Below are positions 19,674 through 27,975 of a stretch of 64,000 nt of DNA, piece by piece (position 1 is the stretch's first letter; each line of letters begins with the position of its first letter). Where the stretch lies: positions 1 through 64,000 of the forward strand of contig JACAEF010000040.1 of NCBI GenBank assembly GCA_013388985.1. Reading direction: 5' to 3'. The notes under the pieces are model-generated. The model saw only the letters and a program-made list of their open reading frames with translations, was not told the DNA's origin and searched no databases. The translations under genes were made by a program, and so were the position numbers. Source of the stretch: Rhodocyclaceae bacterium (GTDB lineage: Bacteria > Pseudomonadota > Gammaproteobacteria > Burkholderiales > Rhodocyclaceae).

Positions 19674-20048
19674 ATGCGCCGACGCGGTTTCACACTGATC
19701 GAGCTGCTCGTCGTGCTGGCGATCCTCGGCCTGCTGCTCTCGCTGGCCGCGCCGAAATATGTGCGCAGCGTCGATCGCGCGAAAGAGGCGGTGCTCGCGG
19801 AGAACCTGCGCGTCACGCGCACGGCGATCGACCGCTTCCATGCCGATCTGGGCCGCTACCCGGCTTCGCTCGACGAACTGGTGGCGCGCCGTTATCTGCG
19901 CGCCTTGCCAGTCGATCCGCTGCTGGAGGGCAAGCCGGCGTGGCATCTGGTGCCGGCGCCGAGCGAAGAGGGCGTCACGGGAATCGTCGATCTGAAAAGC
20001 CGCGCGCCCGGCGTCGGCAGCAATGGGCAGCCCTATGCGCAGTGGTAA
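19674..20048 (+). CDS. Pseudopilin (GspG/H-like)
   Basis: Prepilin-like protein of 124 residues with leader MRRRG, then FTLIELLVVLAILGLLLSLAAP (Glu at +5), stalk helix, PASLDELVARRYLRALPVDPL and the GSNGQPYAQW end. It is clearly paralogous in layout to the preceding pseudopilin. ATG 19674 fits the leader; earlier in-frame methionines would add a long atypical leader. Confidence 0.88.
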   Translation: MRRRGFTLIELLVVLAILGLLLSLAAPKYVRSVDRAKEAVLAENLRVTRTAIDRFHADLGRYPASLDELVARRYLRALPVDPLLEGKPAWHLVPAPSEEGVTGIVDLKSRAPGVGSNGQPYAQW

Positions 20049-20541
20049 CGGGCAAGCCGGCTTCACCTATGTCGCCCTGCTGATCGCCGTCGCGCTGCTC
20101 GCGGCGGGGGCTGCGACCGTGCTGGAAGCCGGCGCGCAACTGCAACTACGCGAACGGGAGGCGGAACTCATCGCCATCGGCCAGGAATTCCGCGCCGCGC
20201 TGAAAAGCTATGCCGCGGCGACGCCGCTCGGCCAGCCCGATGCGCCGAAAGAACTGGCCGAGCTGCTGCGCGATCCCCGCTACCCTGGCACGAAGCGCCA
20301 TTTGCGGCGTCTCTATGCCGATCCAGTGAGCGGCGGCAGGGAGTGGGGAATCGTGCGTTCGCCGGATGGCAGGATCCTGGGCATCCATAGCCTCAGCACC
20401 TCGCCGACGCTGCGCAAGAGCGGATTCCCGGTCGGGCTGGAAGCCTTTGCCCAGGCACAGCGCCACGATGAATGGGTCTTCGCGTTGCAGCCCGTCACTG
20501 CCATAGGCATGCACGGGGCGGCGGCCGAGGCGTGGAACTGA
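20035..20541 (+). CDS. Minor pseudopilin lacking Glu+5
   Basis: Protein of 168 residues from ATG 20035 (an ATG at 20023 is also possible). Leader MRSGNGQAG is followed by FTYVALLIAVALLAAGAATVL; mature position 5 is Ala rather than Glu, as in tip pseudopilins of the GspK kind. A stalk helix rich in Glu/Arg follows, then a globular domain with LRDPRYPGTKRHLRRLYADPV and GIVRSPDGRILGIHS. It overlaps the previous gene by 14 bases and ends the 13-gene fcc-secretion run. Confidence 0.82.
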   Translation: MRSGNGQAGFTYVALLIAVALLAAGAATVLEAGAQLQLREREAELIAIGQEFRAALKSYAAATPLGQPDAPKELAELLRDPRYPGTKRHLRRLYADPVSGGREWGIVRSPDGRILGIHSLSTSPTLRKSGFPVGLEAFAQAQRHDEWVFALQPVTAIGMHGAAAEAWN

Positions 20542-20792
20542 AGACGCGGCAGCGTGCTTCATTCTGTCGGGCTTTGACGACAGTGGTGACATGAAGGACG
20601 ATCGCACAACATCACTGCAATCTTGTCGTTGCTTGCGCCGCGCGCCCACCAGAGGAGAACGCGATGACTGCCCGATTGCCCGCCAGCCATAGCGATGTCG
20701 GCTTGCCGAAGCTGCGCCTCGTCCCTTTCCATCGTCTCGAACCGGTCTTCGACCACGTCCCGCCCGTCGAAGCTAGGGATAAGGGCCATCGC
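20542..20792. other. Spacer between secretion operon and tupC, with a possible small ORF
   Basis: The spacer contains a hairpin CTGTCG / CGACAG (20564-20569 and 20578-20583) soon after the last pseudopilin stop, without a T tract. A strong ribosome site (GAGGAGA) lies 8 bases before an ATG at 20664 on the plus strand. The frame from there (MTARLPASHSDVGLPKLRL...) runs on antisense into tupC and resembles nothing I know, so it is either a small or decayed gene or chance. Nothing else is visible. Confidence 0.35.
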
Positions 20793-21479
20793 TCAGCCTG
20801 TCTCTTCGGCGAGGAACGCCCTTGCCGCTGCCGTGCGCGGCTGATGGAAGAACTCACTGACCGGCGTTTGTTCGAGCAAGCGTCCTGCTTCGAGATAAAG
20901 CACCTCCTCGGCAATGCGGCGTGCCTGACCGAGATTGTGAGTGGCCATGACGATCTTCGTGCCGCTCGCGGCGATCTCGCCGATGATGCGTTCGACCTCG
21001 TGGCGGCTGAGCGGATCGAGACTGGCGGTCGGCTCGTCGAGGAACAGTACCTGCGGCTCCAGCGCCCAGACGCGCGCCAGCGCGATGCGCTGCTGCTCGC
21101 CGCCGGAAAGCCGGCGTCCCTGCCGCTGCACTAGATGTGACAGCCCCACGCGTTCTAACGCCGACAGTGCCCTTTTGCGACGTTCCCGTGCGGATACGCC
21201 ACGCAACTTCAGACCATACTCAATGTTGGCGAGCACGGTCGTACGCAACAGGATCGGTCGCTGGAATACCATCGCCTGTGTGAGTGGTCGTGGCCAGATC
21301 ACAGATCCCGCATCCGGCCGCAATAGACCATGCATCAGCCGCAGCAGCGTGCTTTTGCCCGCACCGTTGGGGCCGATCAGTGCCGTCTTGCCTGCGCCGA
21401 GTTTCAATTCGATATCGGACAGGATGCACACCGTGCCTTCCGTGCGCCTAAGGCTCCGTAGTTCGATCCAGTGGCTCAT
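20793..21479 (-). CDS. tupC: Tungstate-type ABC transporter ATP-binding protein
   Basis: ABC ATPase of 228 residues energising uptake with TupA and TupB. Walker A GPNGAGKST, signature LSGGEQQRIALARVWALEP, Walker B VLFLDEPTASLD and the MATHN switch histidine are all present. Start MSHWIELR at 21479 overlaps the permease stop (ATGA); seven further upstream residues are possible but unneeded. It is last in tupA-tupB-tupC on the minus strand. Confidence 0.88.
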   Translation of the reverse strand: MSHWIELRSLRRTEGTVCILSDIELKLGAGKTALIGPNGAGKSTLLRLMHGLLRPDAGSVIWPRPLTQAMVFQRPILLRTTVLANIEYGLKLRGVSARERRKRALSALERVGLSHLVQRQGRRLSGGEQQRIALARVWALEPQVLFLDEPTASLDPLSRHEVERIIGEIAASGTKIVMATHNLGQARRIAEEVLYLEAGRLLEQTPVSEFFHQPRTAAARAFLAEETG

Positions 21480-22180
21480 CCCCAGCGCTTTTCCGCCCAC
21501 TGGCGCAGAAAGAAGGCGACCGCATTGACGAGTAACACTACCGTAATGAGGATCGCGCCCAGAGCGAGCGCGAGTGGCAGGTCGCCCTTGCTGGTTTCGA
21601 GCGCGATGGTCGTGGTCATCACGCGCGTGACGCCATCGATGTTGCCGCCGACGATCATCACTGCCCCGACTTCGGCGATGGCACGGCCGAAGCCGGCCAA
21701 TCCGGCTGTGGTGAGCGAGAAGCGCGCGTTCCAGATCAGGGTGCGACCAGCGCGTAGACGGCTCGCGCCGAGACTGCGCAGTTGCTCACGGTATTCATGC
21801 CACTCGTCCTCGATCACCTGCAGCGTCAGCGCCGCGATAATTGGCATGACCAGCACCGTCTGGGCAATGACCATCGCCGTCGGCGTAAACAATAGGCCGA
21901 GTTCGCCGAGTGGCCCGGCGCGCGAGAGCAGCAGATAGACCAACAGGCCGACGACCACCGGCGGCAAGCCCATCAGGCCGTTGAAAAGGATGATCAGTGC
22001 ATGCCGTCCAGGAAATCGGCCGACTGCCAACAGTGCTCCGAGCGGTATGCCGAGCGCACAGGAAAGCAGCGTCGCGGAGAGACTGACCTGCAGACTCAGT
22101 CCTACGATCGCGGCGAGCCGGTTGTCACCTGTAGCGATCAGCTCGCTGGCGAGTGTGAGGCTTTGCGCGATTTCACTCAT
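21476..22180 (-). CDS. tupB: Tungstate-type ABC transporter permease
   Basis: Inner-membrane permease of 234 residues with about five to six membrane segments. The permease-ATPase coupling (EAA-like) region is EQLRSLGASRLRAGRTLIWNARF, and GFGRAIAEVGAVMIVGGNIDG is typical of TupB/WtpB-like permeases. ATG 22180 overlaps the tupA stop by 4 bases; a long upstream frame was rejected because it would run antisense-like through tupA. Confidence 0.88.
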   Translation of the reverse strand: MSEIAQSLTLASELIATGDNRLAAIVGLSLQVSLSATLLSCALGIPLGALLAVGRFPGRHALIILFNGLMGLPPVVVGLLVYLLLSRAGPLGELGLLFTPTAMVIAQTVLVMPIIAALTLQVIEDEWHEYREQLRSLGASRLRAGRTLIWNARFSLTTAGLAGFGRAIAEVGAVMIVGGNIDGVTRVMTTTIALETSKGDLPLALALGAILITVVLLVNAVAFFLRQWAEKRWG

Positions 22181-23001
22181 TTCGCTGCATTCGGGAAGAA
22201 CAGTTGCTTGCCGCCGACCTTGTAAGCGGCAATGGCCTGCTGGCCGGCAGGCGAGACTAGCCAGTCTATAAAGGCCTGACCTTCCGTTTGTTTGACATGC
22301 GGATGTCGTGCTGAATTGACGAGGATCACGCCGTATTGGTTGAACAGGCGCGTGTCGCCCTCGACGAGGATGCCGAGTTCGCCACGGTTCCGGAAGCTGA
22401 GCCAAGTGCCACGGTCGGCGAGTATGTAAGCATTCATCGAGACGGCCGTATTGAGCGCTGGCCCCATGCCGGAGCCGGTGTCGCGGTACCATGTACCCTT
22501 TTCTCTGGCGAGATCGATGCCAGCCAGCCCCCAATAACGCAGTTCGGCAGCGTGTGTGCCGCTCCTGTCGCCACGTGAGACGAAAGGCAGCCGTGCCGCG
22601 GCAATGCGCCGCAGGGCTTCCAAGACATCCTTTCCGCGAGCCCGGGCCGGATCCGATTGCGGGCCGACCAGCACGAAATCGTTGTACATCACTTGCAGCC
22701 GCTTGACGCCGTGACCCTCGGTGACGAATCTTTCCTCGGCATCGGGATCATGCACGAAAACGACATCGGCATCACCGCGCCGTGCGAGATCGAGCGCCTG
22801 ACCAGTACCAAGCGCGACCACACGCGCCTTGATGCCGCTGGCTTTCTCGAAGAGGGGCAGCAGATGGGCGAAGAGGCCTGACTGCTCGGTCGACGTCGTC
22901 GAGGCGATGATGATGAAACGCGTCTGGCTCCAGGCGGGACTCGCCCAGCACGCCAGTCCGAGGCAGAGGGAGATCAATCGAAGCGCGTATCGAGCCCACA
23001 T
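22177..23001 (-). CDS. tupA: Tungstate-type substrate-binding protein
   Basis: Periplasmic binding protein of 274 residues with a signal peptide at about 1-24 (ends ASPAWSQ). The oxyanion site ASTTSTEQSGL and VVALGTGQALDLARRGDADVVFVHDP follow the TupA pattern, supporting tungstate over molybdate or phosphate; this is inferred from family motifs. The start at 23001 lies inside the trpE 3' end (28-base overlap). The three tup genes look less GC-rich than the flanking trp genes. No tungsten or molybdenum enzyme is encoded in the window. Confidence 0.87.
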   Translation of the reverse strand: MWARYALRLISLCLGLACWASPAWSQTRFIIIASTTSTEQSGLFAHLLPLFEKASGIKARVVALGTGQALDLARRGDADVVFVHDPDAEERFVTEGHGVKRLQVMYNDFVLVGPQSDPARARGKDVLEALRRIAAARLPFVSRGDRSGTHAAELRYWGLAGIDLAREKGTWYRDTGSGMGPALNTAVSMNAYILADRGTWLSFRNRGELGILVEGDTRLFNQYGVILVNSARHPHVKQTEGQAFIDWLVSPAGQQAIAAYKVGGKQLFFPNAAK

Positions 23002-24461
23002 TCGGCCATGTCGGCGGCTTTCAGCTGCGCTTTCGCCTTGTTGAGCGTTTCCTGCCATTCGCTCTCCGGGTCGGAGTCGGCGACGATGCCGGCGCCGGCC
23101 TGGACGAAGATGCGACCGTCCTTCACCACCGCGGTGCGGATCGCGATGCACAGGTCCATATCGCCGTTGAAGCCGAGATAGCCGACCGCGCCGGCGTAGA
23201 TGCCGCGCTTGGTCGGTTCCAGCTCGTCGATGATTTCCATCGCGCGCACCTTCGGCGCGCCGGAGACGGTGCCGGCGGGGAAGGTGGCTTTGAGCACCGA
23301 CAGCGGGCCTTCGTCGTCCTTCAGTTCGGCTTCGACGTTGGAGACGATGTGCATCACGTGCGAGTAGCGTTCGATGGTGTATTGGTCGGTGACGCGGACG
23401 GTGCCGATCTTGGCGACGCGGCCGATGTCGTTCCTGCCGAGGTCCAGGAGCTGCAGGTGTTCGGCGCGCTCCTTCGGGTCGGCCAGCAGCTCCGCGGCCA
23501 GGCGCGCGTCCTCGGCGGCATTCGCGCCGCGCTTGCGGGTGCCGGCGATCGGCCGTACGGTGACCTTGCGCTTGCCGTCTTCCGCTTCGAGGCGCACGAG
23601 GATTTCCGGTGAAGCGCCGACGACCTGGAAGTCGCCGAAGTCGAAGAAGAACATGTAGGGCGAGGGGTTGAGCGTGCGCAAGGCCCGGTAGAGCGCCAGG
23701 GGGCTCGCCGCATAGGGGCGGCTCATGCGCTGCGAGAGCACGACCTGCATGATGTCGCCGTCGACGATGTATTGCTTCGCGCGCCGCACGGCGGCCTTGA
23801 AGTCATCCTCGGCGAATTCGAAACTCGGCGGCTCCGGGACGGCACGGCTGTCCTGCGGCAGCTTTACCGGTGCGCGCAGGCGGACGAGCAGCTCTTTGAG
23901 GCGCGCCTGCGCATGGCGCCAGGCGCCGGGAAAGCCCGGCTCGGCATAGACGACGAGGGTGAGCTTGCCCGAGAGGTTGTCGACGATGGCGATTTCTTCG
24001 GAGAGCAGCAGCAGGATGTCCGGAACGTCGAGCGGATCGGGCTTTTGCGTGTCGGCGAGCTTCGGTTCGATGTAACGCACCGTGTCATAGCCGAAATAAC
24101 CCACCAGGCCGCCGGTGAAGCGCGGCAGACCGGGAATGTCCGGCACCTTGAAGCGCGCCATGAACTCGGAGATGTAGGACATCGGGTTGGTGTGCTCGCG
24201 GCGTTCGGCGACGCGGTTGCCCGACAGCAGCAGGATGGTCGAGCCGGTGACGGCGATGCGGGTCGGCGTGGTGAGCCCGATGAACGAATAGCGGCCGAAG
24301 CGCTCGCCGCCTTGCACCGATTCGAGCAGATAGGAATGCGGGCCGTCGGCGAGCTTGAGGTAGATGGAGAGCGGGGTATCGAGATCGGCGAAGGTCTCGA
24401 GGGTGACGGGGATGCGGTTGTAGCCCTCGCGGGCCAGACGGTCGAAATCGGCTTCGTTCAT
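22974..24461 (-). CDS. trpE: Anthranilate synthase component I
   Basis: Makes anthranilate from chorismate with ammonia from TrpG. The 495 residues match family length. The N-terminal LLESVQGGERFGRYSFIGL carries the tryptophan feedback site element LLES, and the C-terminal chorismate-binding domain has IAGTRKRGANAAEDARLAAEL, DLGRNDIGRV, TFPAGTVSGAPKVRAMEIIDELEP and QAGAGIVADSDPE. ATG 24461 overlaps the gph stop by 4 bases, so order rpe-gph-trpE-tupABC reads as one transcript. Confidence 0.97.
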   Translation of the reverse strand: MNEADFDRLAREGYNRIPVTLETFADLDTPLSIYLKLADGPHSYLLESVQGGERFGRYSFIGLTTPTRIAVTGSTILLLSGNRVAERREHTNPMSYISEFMARFKVPDIPGLPRFTGGLVGYFGYDTVRYIEPKLADTQKPDPLDVPDILLLLSEEIAIVDNLSGKLTLVVYAEPGFPGAWRHAQARLKELLVRLRAPVKLPQDSRAVPEPPSFEFAEDDFKAAVRRAKQYIVDGDIMQVVLSQRMSRPYAASPLALYRALRTLNPSPYMFFFDFGDFQVVGASPEILVRLEAEDGKRKVTVRPIAGTRKRGANAAEDARLAAELLADPKERAEHLQLLDLGRNDIGRVAKIGTVRVTDQYTIERYSHVMHIVSNVEAELKDDEGPLSVLKATFPAGTVSGAPKVRAMEIIDELEPTKRGIYAGAVGYLGFNGDMDLCIAIRTAVVKDGRIFVQAGAGIVADSDPESEWQETLNKAKAQLKAADMAECGLDTRFD

Positions 24462-25132
24462 GAGGACAGGCGCTGTGCGGCTTCGAGCAGGCTGCCGACT
24501 ATAGCATCGGCGGCAAGCGTCCGCACGTCCTGTCCTTCGTTGTAGCCGTATGGCACGAGGAAGACATAGCAACCGGCGGCGCGGCCGGCCTTGAAGTCAT
24601 GCACCGAATCGCCGACCATCAGCGTGTCGGCCGGCGAGACGCCGAGCCGCCCGCAGGCCCAGACGAGCGGCATCGGGTCGGGCTTCGGCTTGGGCAGCAT
24701 GTCGCCGGCCACAGTGACGTCGAAATAGGGCGCGAGCCCCGTGCGGGCGATGAGCGGCAGCGTGAAATCCTTTGCCTTGTTGGTGATCACGCCCATCGGC
24801 AGATGCATCGCCTTCAGCGCCTCCAGCCCTTCCATGACGCCCGGAAAGGGCCGGGTGGCACGGCCGTTGAAATGCGCGTAGTGCTTCCTGAAGCTCGCCA
24901 AGGCTTCCGCCGGCGGCGGCGTGGGATCGTCGGCCGCTTCGAGATGGCCGGCGAGCACGCGCTTGACGAGATTGGGGATGCCGCGCCCGACATAGGCGCG
25001 GATGTCCTCGACGGCGACCGGCGGCCGGCCCAGATCGGCGAGCATGCCATTGGCCGCGGCATGCAGGTCGAGGACGGTATCGAGCAGCGTGCCGTCGAGA
25101 TCGAGCAAGACGGCCTTGACGGCGAGCGGCAT
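24458..25132 (-). CDS. gph: Phosphoglycolate phosphatase (HAD family)
   Basis: Dephosphorylates 2-phosphoglycolate, a by-product of Rubisco oxygenation or DNA repair. It has 224 residues. HAD motif I is LLDLDGTLLDT, motif II GVITNK, and motifs III/IV KPKPDPMPL and MVGDSVHDFKAG. Lies between rpe (4-base gap) and trpE (overlap), an order (rpe-gph-trpE) widely conserved in proteobacteria. Confidence 0.95.
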   Translation of the reverse strand: MPLAVKAVLLDLDGTLLDTVLDLHAAANGMLADLGRPPVAVEDIRAYVGRGIPNLVKRVLAGHLEAADDPTPPPAEALASFRKHYAHFNGRATRPFPGVMEGLEALKAMHLPMGVITNKAKDFTLPLIARTGLAPYFDVTVAGDMLPKPKPDPMPLVWACGRLGVSPADTLMVGDSVHDFKAGRAAGCYVFLVPYGYNEGQDVRTLAADAIVGSLLEAAQRLSS

Positions 25133-25136
25133 GCCC

Positions 25137-25829
25137 TTACACCTTCGCCAGCTCGGCGCGCATTTCGCGGATGATCGTGTCGTAGCGGTGGGGGTCGGCT
25201 TCGTTTCTCTTGCCGAACACGGCAGAGCCGGCGACGAAGGTGTCGACGCCGGCGCGCGCCACTTCGGCGATGTTGGCCGGGCCGACGCCGCCGTCGATTT
25301 CGAGCTCGGTCTTCAGGCCACGCTCGTCGATCATCTTGCGCACGCGGCGCGCCTTTTCGAGCACGTAGGGGATGAACTTCTGGCCGCCGAAGCCGGGGTT
25401 GACCGACATCAGGAGCACCATGTCGAGCTTCTCGAGCGTCCATTCCAGCACGTCCAAGGGCGTCGCCGGGTTGAAGACCAGGCCGGGCTTGCAGCCGGAA
25501 TCGCGGATCAGGCCGATGGTGCGGTCGATGTGCTCGGAGGCTTCCGGGTGGAAGGTGATGTAGGTGGCGCCGGCCTTGGCGAAATCGGGGATGATGCGGT
25601 CGACGGGTTTGACCATCAGGTGCACGTCGATCGGGGCGGTGACGCCATGCTTGCGCAACGCCTCGCAGACCAGCGGGCCGATGGTCAGGTTCGGCACGTA
25701 GTGGTTGTCCATGACGTCGAAATGGACGATGTCGGCGCCCGAGGCGAGCACGTCATCGACTTCTTCGCCGAGTTTCGCGAAGTTGGCGGACAGGATGGAC
25801 GGGGCGATGCGATAGTTGGGCTGGGCCAT
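25137..25829 (-). CDS. rpe: Ribulose-phosphate 3-epimerase
   Basis: Interconverts ribulose 5-phosphate and xylulose 5-phosphate in the pentose phosphate and Calvin cycles. The 230 residues form a TIM barrel with [16 protein letters not shown], the metal/active-site [18 protein letters not shown] and [13 protein letters not shown]. It is the first gene of the rpe-gph-trpE run; the promoter should lie in the 95-base divergent gap to apaG. Confidence 0.97.
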   Translation of the reverse strand: MAQPNYRIAPSILSANFAKLGEEVDDVLASGADIVHFDVMDNHYVPNLTIGPLVCEALRKHGVTAPIDVHLMVKPVDRIIPDFAKAGATYITFHPEASEHIDRTIGLIRDSGCKPGLVFNPATPLDVLEWTLEKLDMVLLMSVNPGFGGQKFIPYVLEKARRVRKMIDERGLKTELEIDGGVGPANIAEVARAGVDTFVAGSAVFGKRNEADPHRYDTIIREMRAELAKV

Positions 25830-25924
25830 GACCGGTCTCCTCGATGGGTTGAATTAGAATCGCCTGATTGTAACGGGGCCGTCCATCAGGGCGGCTAACA
25901 TTTTCTGATGACAGGTATAAGCCG

Positions 25925-26308
25925 ATGGCAGAGTCCAAGAAGTACGAAATCGAAGTCCTGGTCGAGACGCAATACCTGCCCGAGCAGTCGGATCCCACTG
26001 CGGACCGCTATTTCTTCGCCTACCGCATCCACATCACCAATGTCGGCACCGAGGCCGCGCAGCTCGTCTCGCGGCATTGGATCATCACCGATGCCGAAGG
26101 GCGTATCGAGGAAGTGCGCGGCCTGGGCGTGGTCGGCAACCAGCCGCTGCTGCAGCCCGGCGAGAGTTTCGAATACACCAGCAGCTGTCCGCTCGCCACC
26201 CCGGTGGGCACGATGCGCGGCAGCTACCAGATGGTCGCCGAGGACGGCACGCGCTTCGAGGCGCCGATCTCAGAGTTCGTGCTGGCGATGCCGCGCACGC
26301 TGCATTAA
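25925..26308 (+). CDS. apaG: ApaG domain protein
   Basis: Small protein of 127 residues with a fibronectin-III-like fold, member of the ApaG (CorD) family, often next to ksgA/apaH but here alone. Motifs FAYRIHITNVGTEAAQLVSRHWIITDAEG, GEQP-like NQPLLQPGESFEYTS and GTMRGSYQMV are typical. The biochemical role is unsettled, with a proposed link to pyrophosphate or cation response. Divergent from rpe; its 3' end overlaps the next, opposite gene by 39 bases. Confidence 0.94.
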   Translation: MAESKKYEIEVLVETQYLPEQSDPTADRYFFAYRIHITNVGTEAAQLVSRHWIITDAEGRIEEVRGLGVVGNQPLLQPGESFEYTSSCPLATPVGTMRGSYQMVAEDGTRFEAPISEFVLAMPRTLH

Positions 26309-26950
26309 GGCCTCTGCCTCCGCGGCGGAGAGCCGTTTCCACGGCAGCGGCAGCAGCCCCGGCACGCGCTGCCGGTAGGCGCGATAGGCCGCGCCGTAGT
26401 GCGCTTCGAGCTTCCGTTCTTCGAGCCGGGCGCCGATGATCAGGTAGAGGGTGATGGCCGCGGCCGAGACGAGCATCGGCGCATTCATGTCGCGCGTCCA
26501 GATCAAGACGAGGCCGAGGCAATACCACGGATGGCGCACATGACGGTGCAGCGGCGAGATGCGGAACGCATCGTGCTCGGCAGCGTCGGCGCGCTTTTCT
26601 CTGAGTGGCCGCAAGCCGAGGAACTCGGCCATGTCATAAGCGCCGGTCGAGACCCAGAAGGCTGCCAAGGCGGCGAGGGCGAGGCCGTTGGCGATCCAGG
26701 CGCCGATGCCGGTCCAGCGCCACAGCCAGTCGCCGGGAATCGCGAAGCTCGCCCACATTAGCGGCAGGACGAGCAGCGTGGCGACGAGGTTGTAGGCGAG
26801 GCGATACCACGGCGCGAACGCAGGCCAGCGGCGCGTCACCCAGCCCTTGACGGCGAGGGCGGCGAGCAGGGAATGGAGGCTTGCATAGGCGAGCCAGCCG
26901 AGCGCGAGCCAGAGCAGCGCCAGCGGAGCCGAATCTGCGAGGGTCGCCAC
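26270..26950 (-). CDS. NnrU/isoprenylcysteine methyltransferase-like membrane protein
   Basis: Integral membrane protein of 226 residues with about five membrane segments. The C-terminal HPWYCLGLVL ... RLEERKLEAHYGAAYRAYRQRVP matches the shared motif of the ICMT/PEMT/NnrU superfamily (HP near a membrane segment, then EE and a Y-R-x-Y block). The substrate is unknown. Its coding end overlaps the apaG 3' end by 39 bases in convergent orientation, and pcm lies 3 bases upstream, suggesting co-transcription with another methyltransferase. Confidence 0.75.
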   Translation of the reverse strand: MATLADSAPLALLWLALGWLAYASLHSLLAALAVKGWVTRRWPAFAPWYRLAYNLVATLLVLPLMWASFAIPGDWLWRWTGIGAWIANGLALAALAAFWVSTGAYDMAEFLGLRPLREKRADAAEHDAFRISPLHRHVRHPWYCLGLVLIWTRDMNAPMLVSAAAITLYLIIGARLEERKLEAHYGAAYRAYRQRVPGLLPLPWKRLSAAEAEALMQRARHRQHEL

Positions 26951-26953
26951 GAG

Positions 26954-27682
26954 TCAGCGTAGATCGCGGGTCATCGGCACGAACGCGACGCGCAGCACGT
27001 CACGGTGAGTGAGCGTGCCGTCGGCGTTCTTCGTCACGACTTCGAGCTGCTGGATCTGCTCCGGCAGGCCCACCGGGATCACCAGTCGTCCGCCGGGTTT
27101 CAGTTGTTCGAGCAGCGCGGGCGGGATGTGCGGCGCTGCGGCGGTGACGATGATGCCGTCGTAGGGGGCATGCTCCGGCCAGCCCTGATGGCCGTCGCCG
27201 TGGCGGATGGAGACGTTGTCATAGCCGAGGCGGGCGAGCCGCGCCCGCGCGGCGTTCGCCAGCGCGGCGATGATCTCGACGCTATACACCTCGCGCGCCA
27301 GCTCCGCCAGCACGGCGGTCTGATAGCCCGAGCCGGTGCCGATCTCCAGGATGCGATCGGCGGACCGGGGCTCGAGCAGGTCGGTCATCAGCGCGACGAT
27401 GTAGGGTTGCGAGATGGTCTGGCCGTGGCCGATCGGCAACGGGCCGTTGACGAAGGCGAAGCGGCGTTCCGTGGCCGGCACGAACAGTTCGCGCGGCACG
27501 CGGGAGAGCGCGGCCATCACCTCCGCATCGAGCGCCTCCTTGCCGATTTCCTGCCGCGTCCAGGCGACCTCGTCGGCGATGTCGCGCAGCATCGCCTCGC
27601 GCTCGGCGCGCAGCTCGGCATCCTCGCTTTCCGCGTCGCCACTGGCGATGCGGTCGTTGCCGCTGCGCGACGGGAGTGCCAT
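26954..27682 (-). CDS. pcm: Protein-L-isoaspartate O-methyltransferase
   Basis: Repairs damaged isoaspartyl residues using S-adenosylmethionine. Motif I ILEIGTGSGYQTAVLAEL binds SAM. GPLPIGHGQTISQPYIVALM and VPRELFVP are typical, and the C terminus VLRVAFVPM fits. I chose ATG 27682 (242 residues); a TTG at 27700, overlapping the stop of the upstream small gene (TTGA), is an alternative that would signal coupling. A 30-residue acidic N-terminal extension (ESEDAELRAERE) precedes the core. Confidence 0.94.
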   Translation of the reverse strand: MALPSRSGNDRIASGDAESEDAELRAEREAMLRDIADEVAWTRQEIGKEALDAEVMAALSRVPRELFVPATERRFAFVNGPLPIGHGQTISQPYIVALMTDLLEPRSADRILEIGTGSGYQTAVLAELAREVYSVEIIAALANAARARLARLGYDNVSIRHGDGHQGWPEHAPYDGIIVTAAAPHIPPALLEQLKPGGRLVIPVGLPEQIQQLEVVTKNADGTLTHRDVLRVAFVPMTRDLR

Positions 27683-27696
27683 CGATCGGGCGAAGC

Positions 27697-27975
27697 TCAA
27701 TGATCCTCGAGGTGGGGAGCGAAGTCCTCGGCGGGCAGGCCGGTTTCCGGATCGATCCAGTCATTGATGCCGATCTCGTCCTCGGCCTCATTGAGCGATT
27801 CGACGGCCTCGCTGTCCTCGGCGCCAGCGGATTCCATGTCCGCGACCGCCTCCGCCAGCGTCGCGAAGGGACCGATTTCCGCGCCGGTGTCGAGATCCTG
27901 CCAGTAAAAACCGTCGGGGCGTTCGATGATGTGCGTGCTCTCCGTGTTCCCGGCGGGTCTGCGCTGTGTGGCCAT
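27697..27975 (-). CDS. Acidic small protein of unknown function
   Basis: Protein of 92 residues with a strong ribosome site (CACAGGAGG, 6 bases before ATG 27975). The N-terminal part STHIIERPDGFYWQDLDTG and GPFATLAEAVADM looks like a small folded domain, and the C-terminal half is very acidic (EDSEAVESLNEAEDEIG). No membrane segment or known catalytic motif. Its stop touches the pcm start region, so it probably shares the pcm transcript. Function not recognised. Confidence 0.75.
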   Translation of the reverse strand: MATQRRPAGNTESTHIIERPDGFYWQDLDTGAEIGPFATLAEAVADMESAGAEDSEAVESLNEAEDEIGINDWIDPETGLPAEDFAPHLEDH

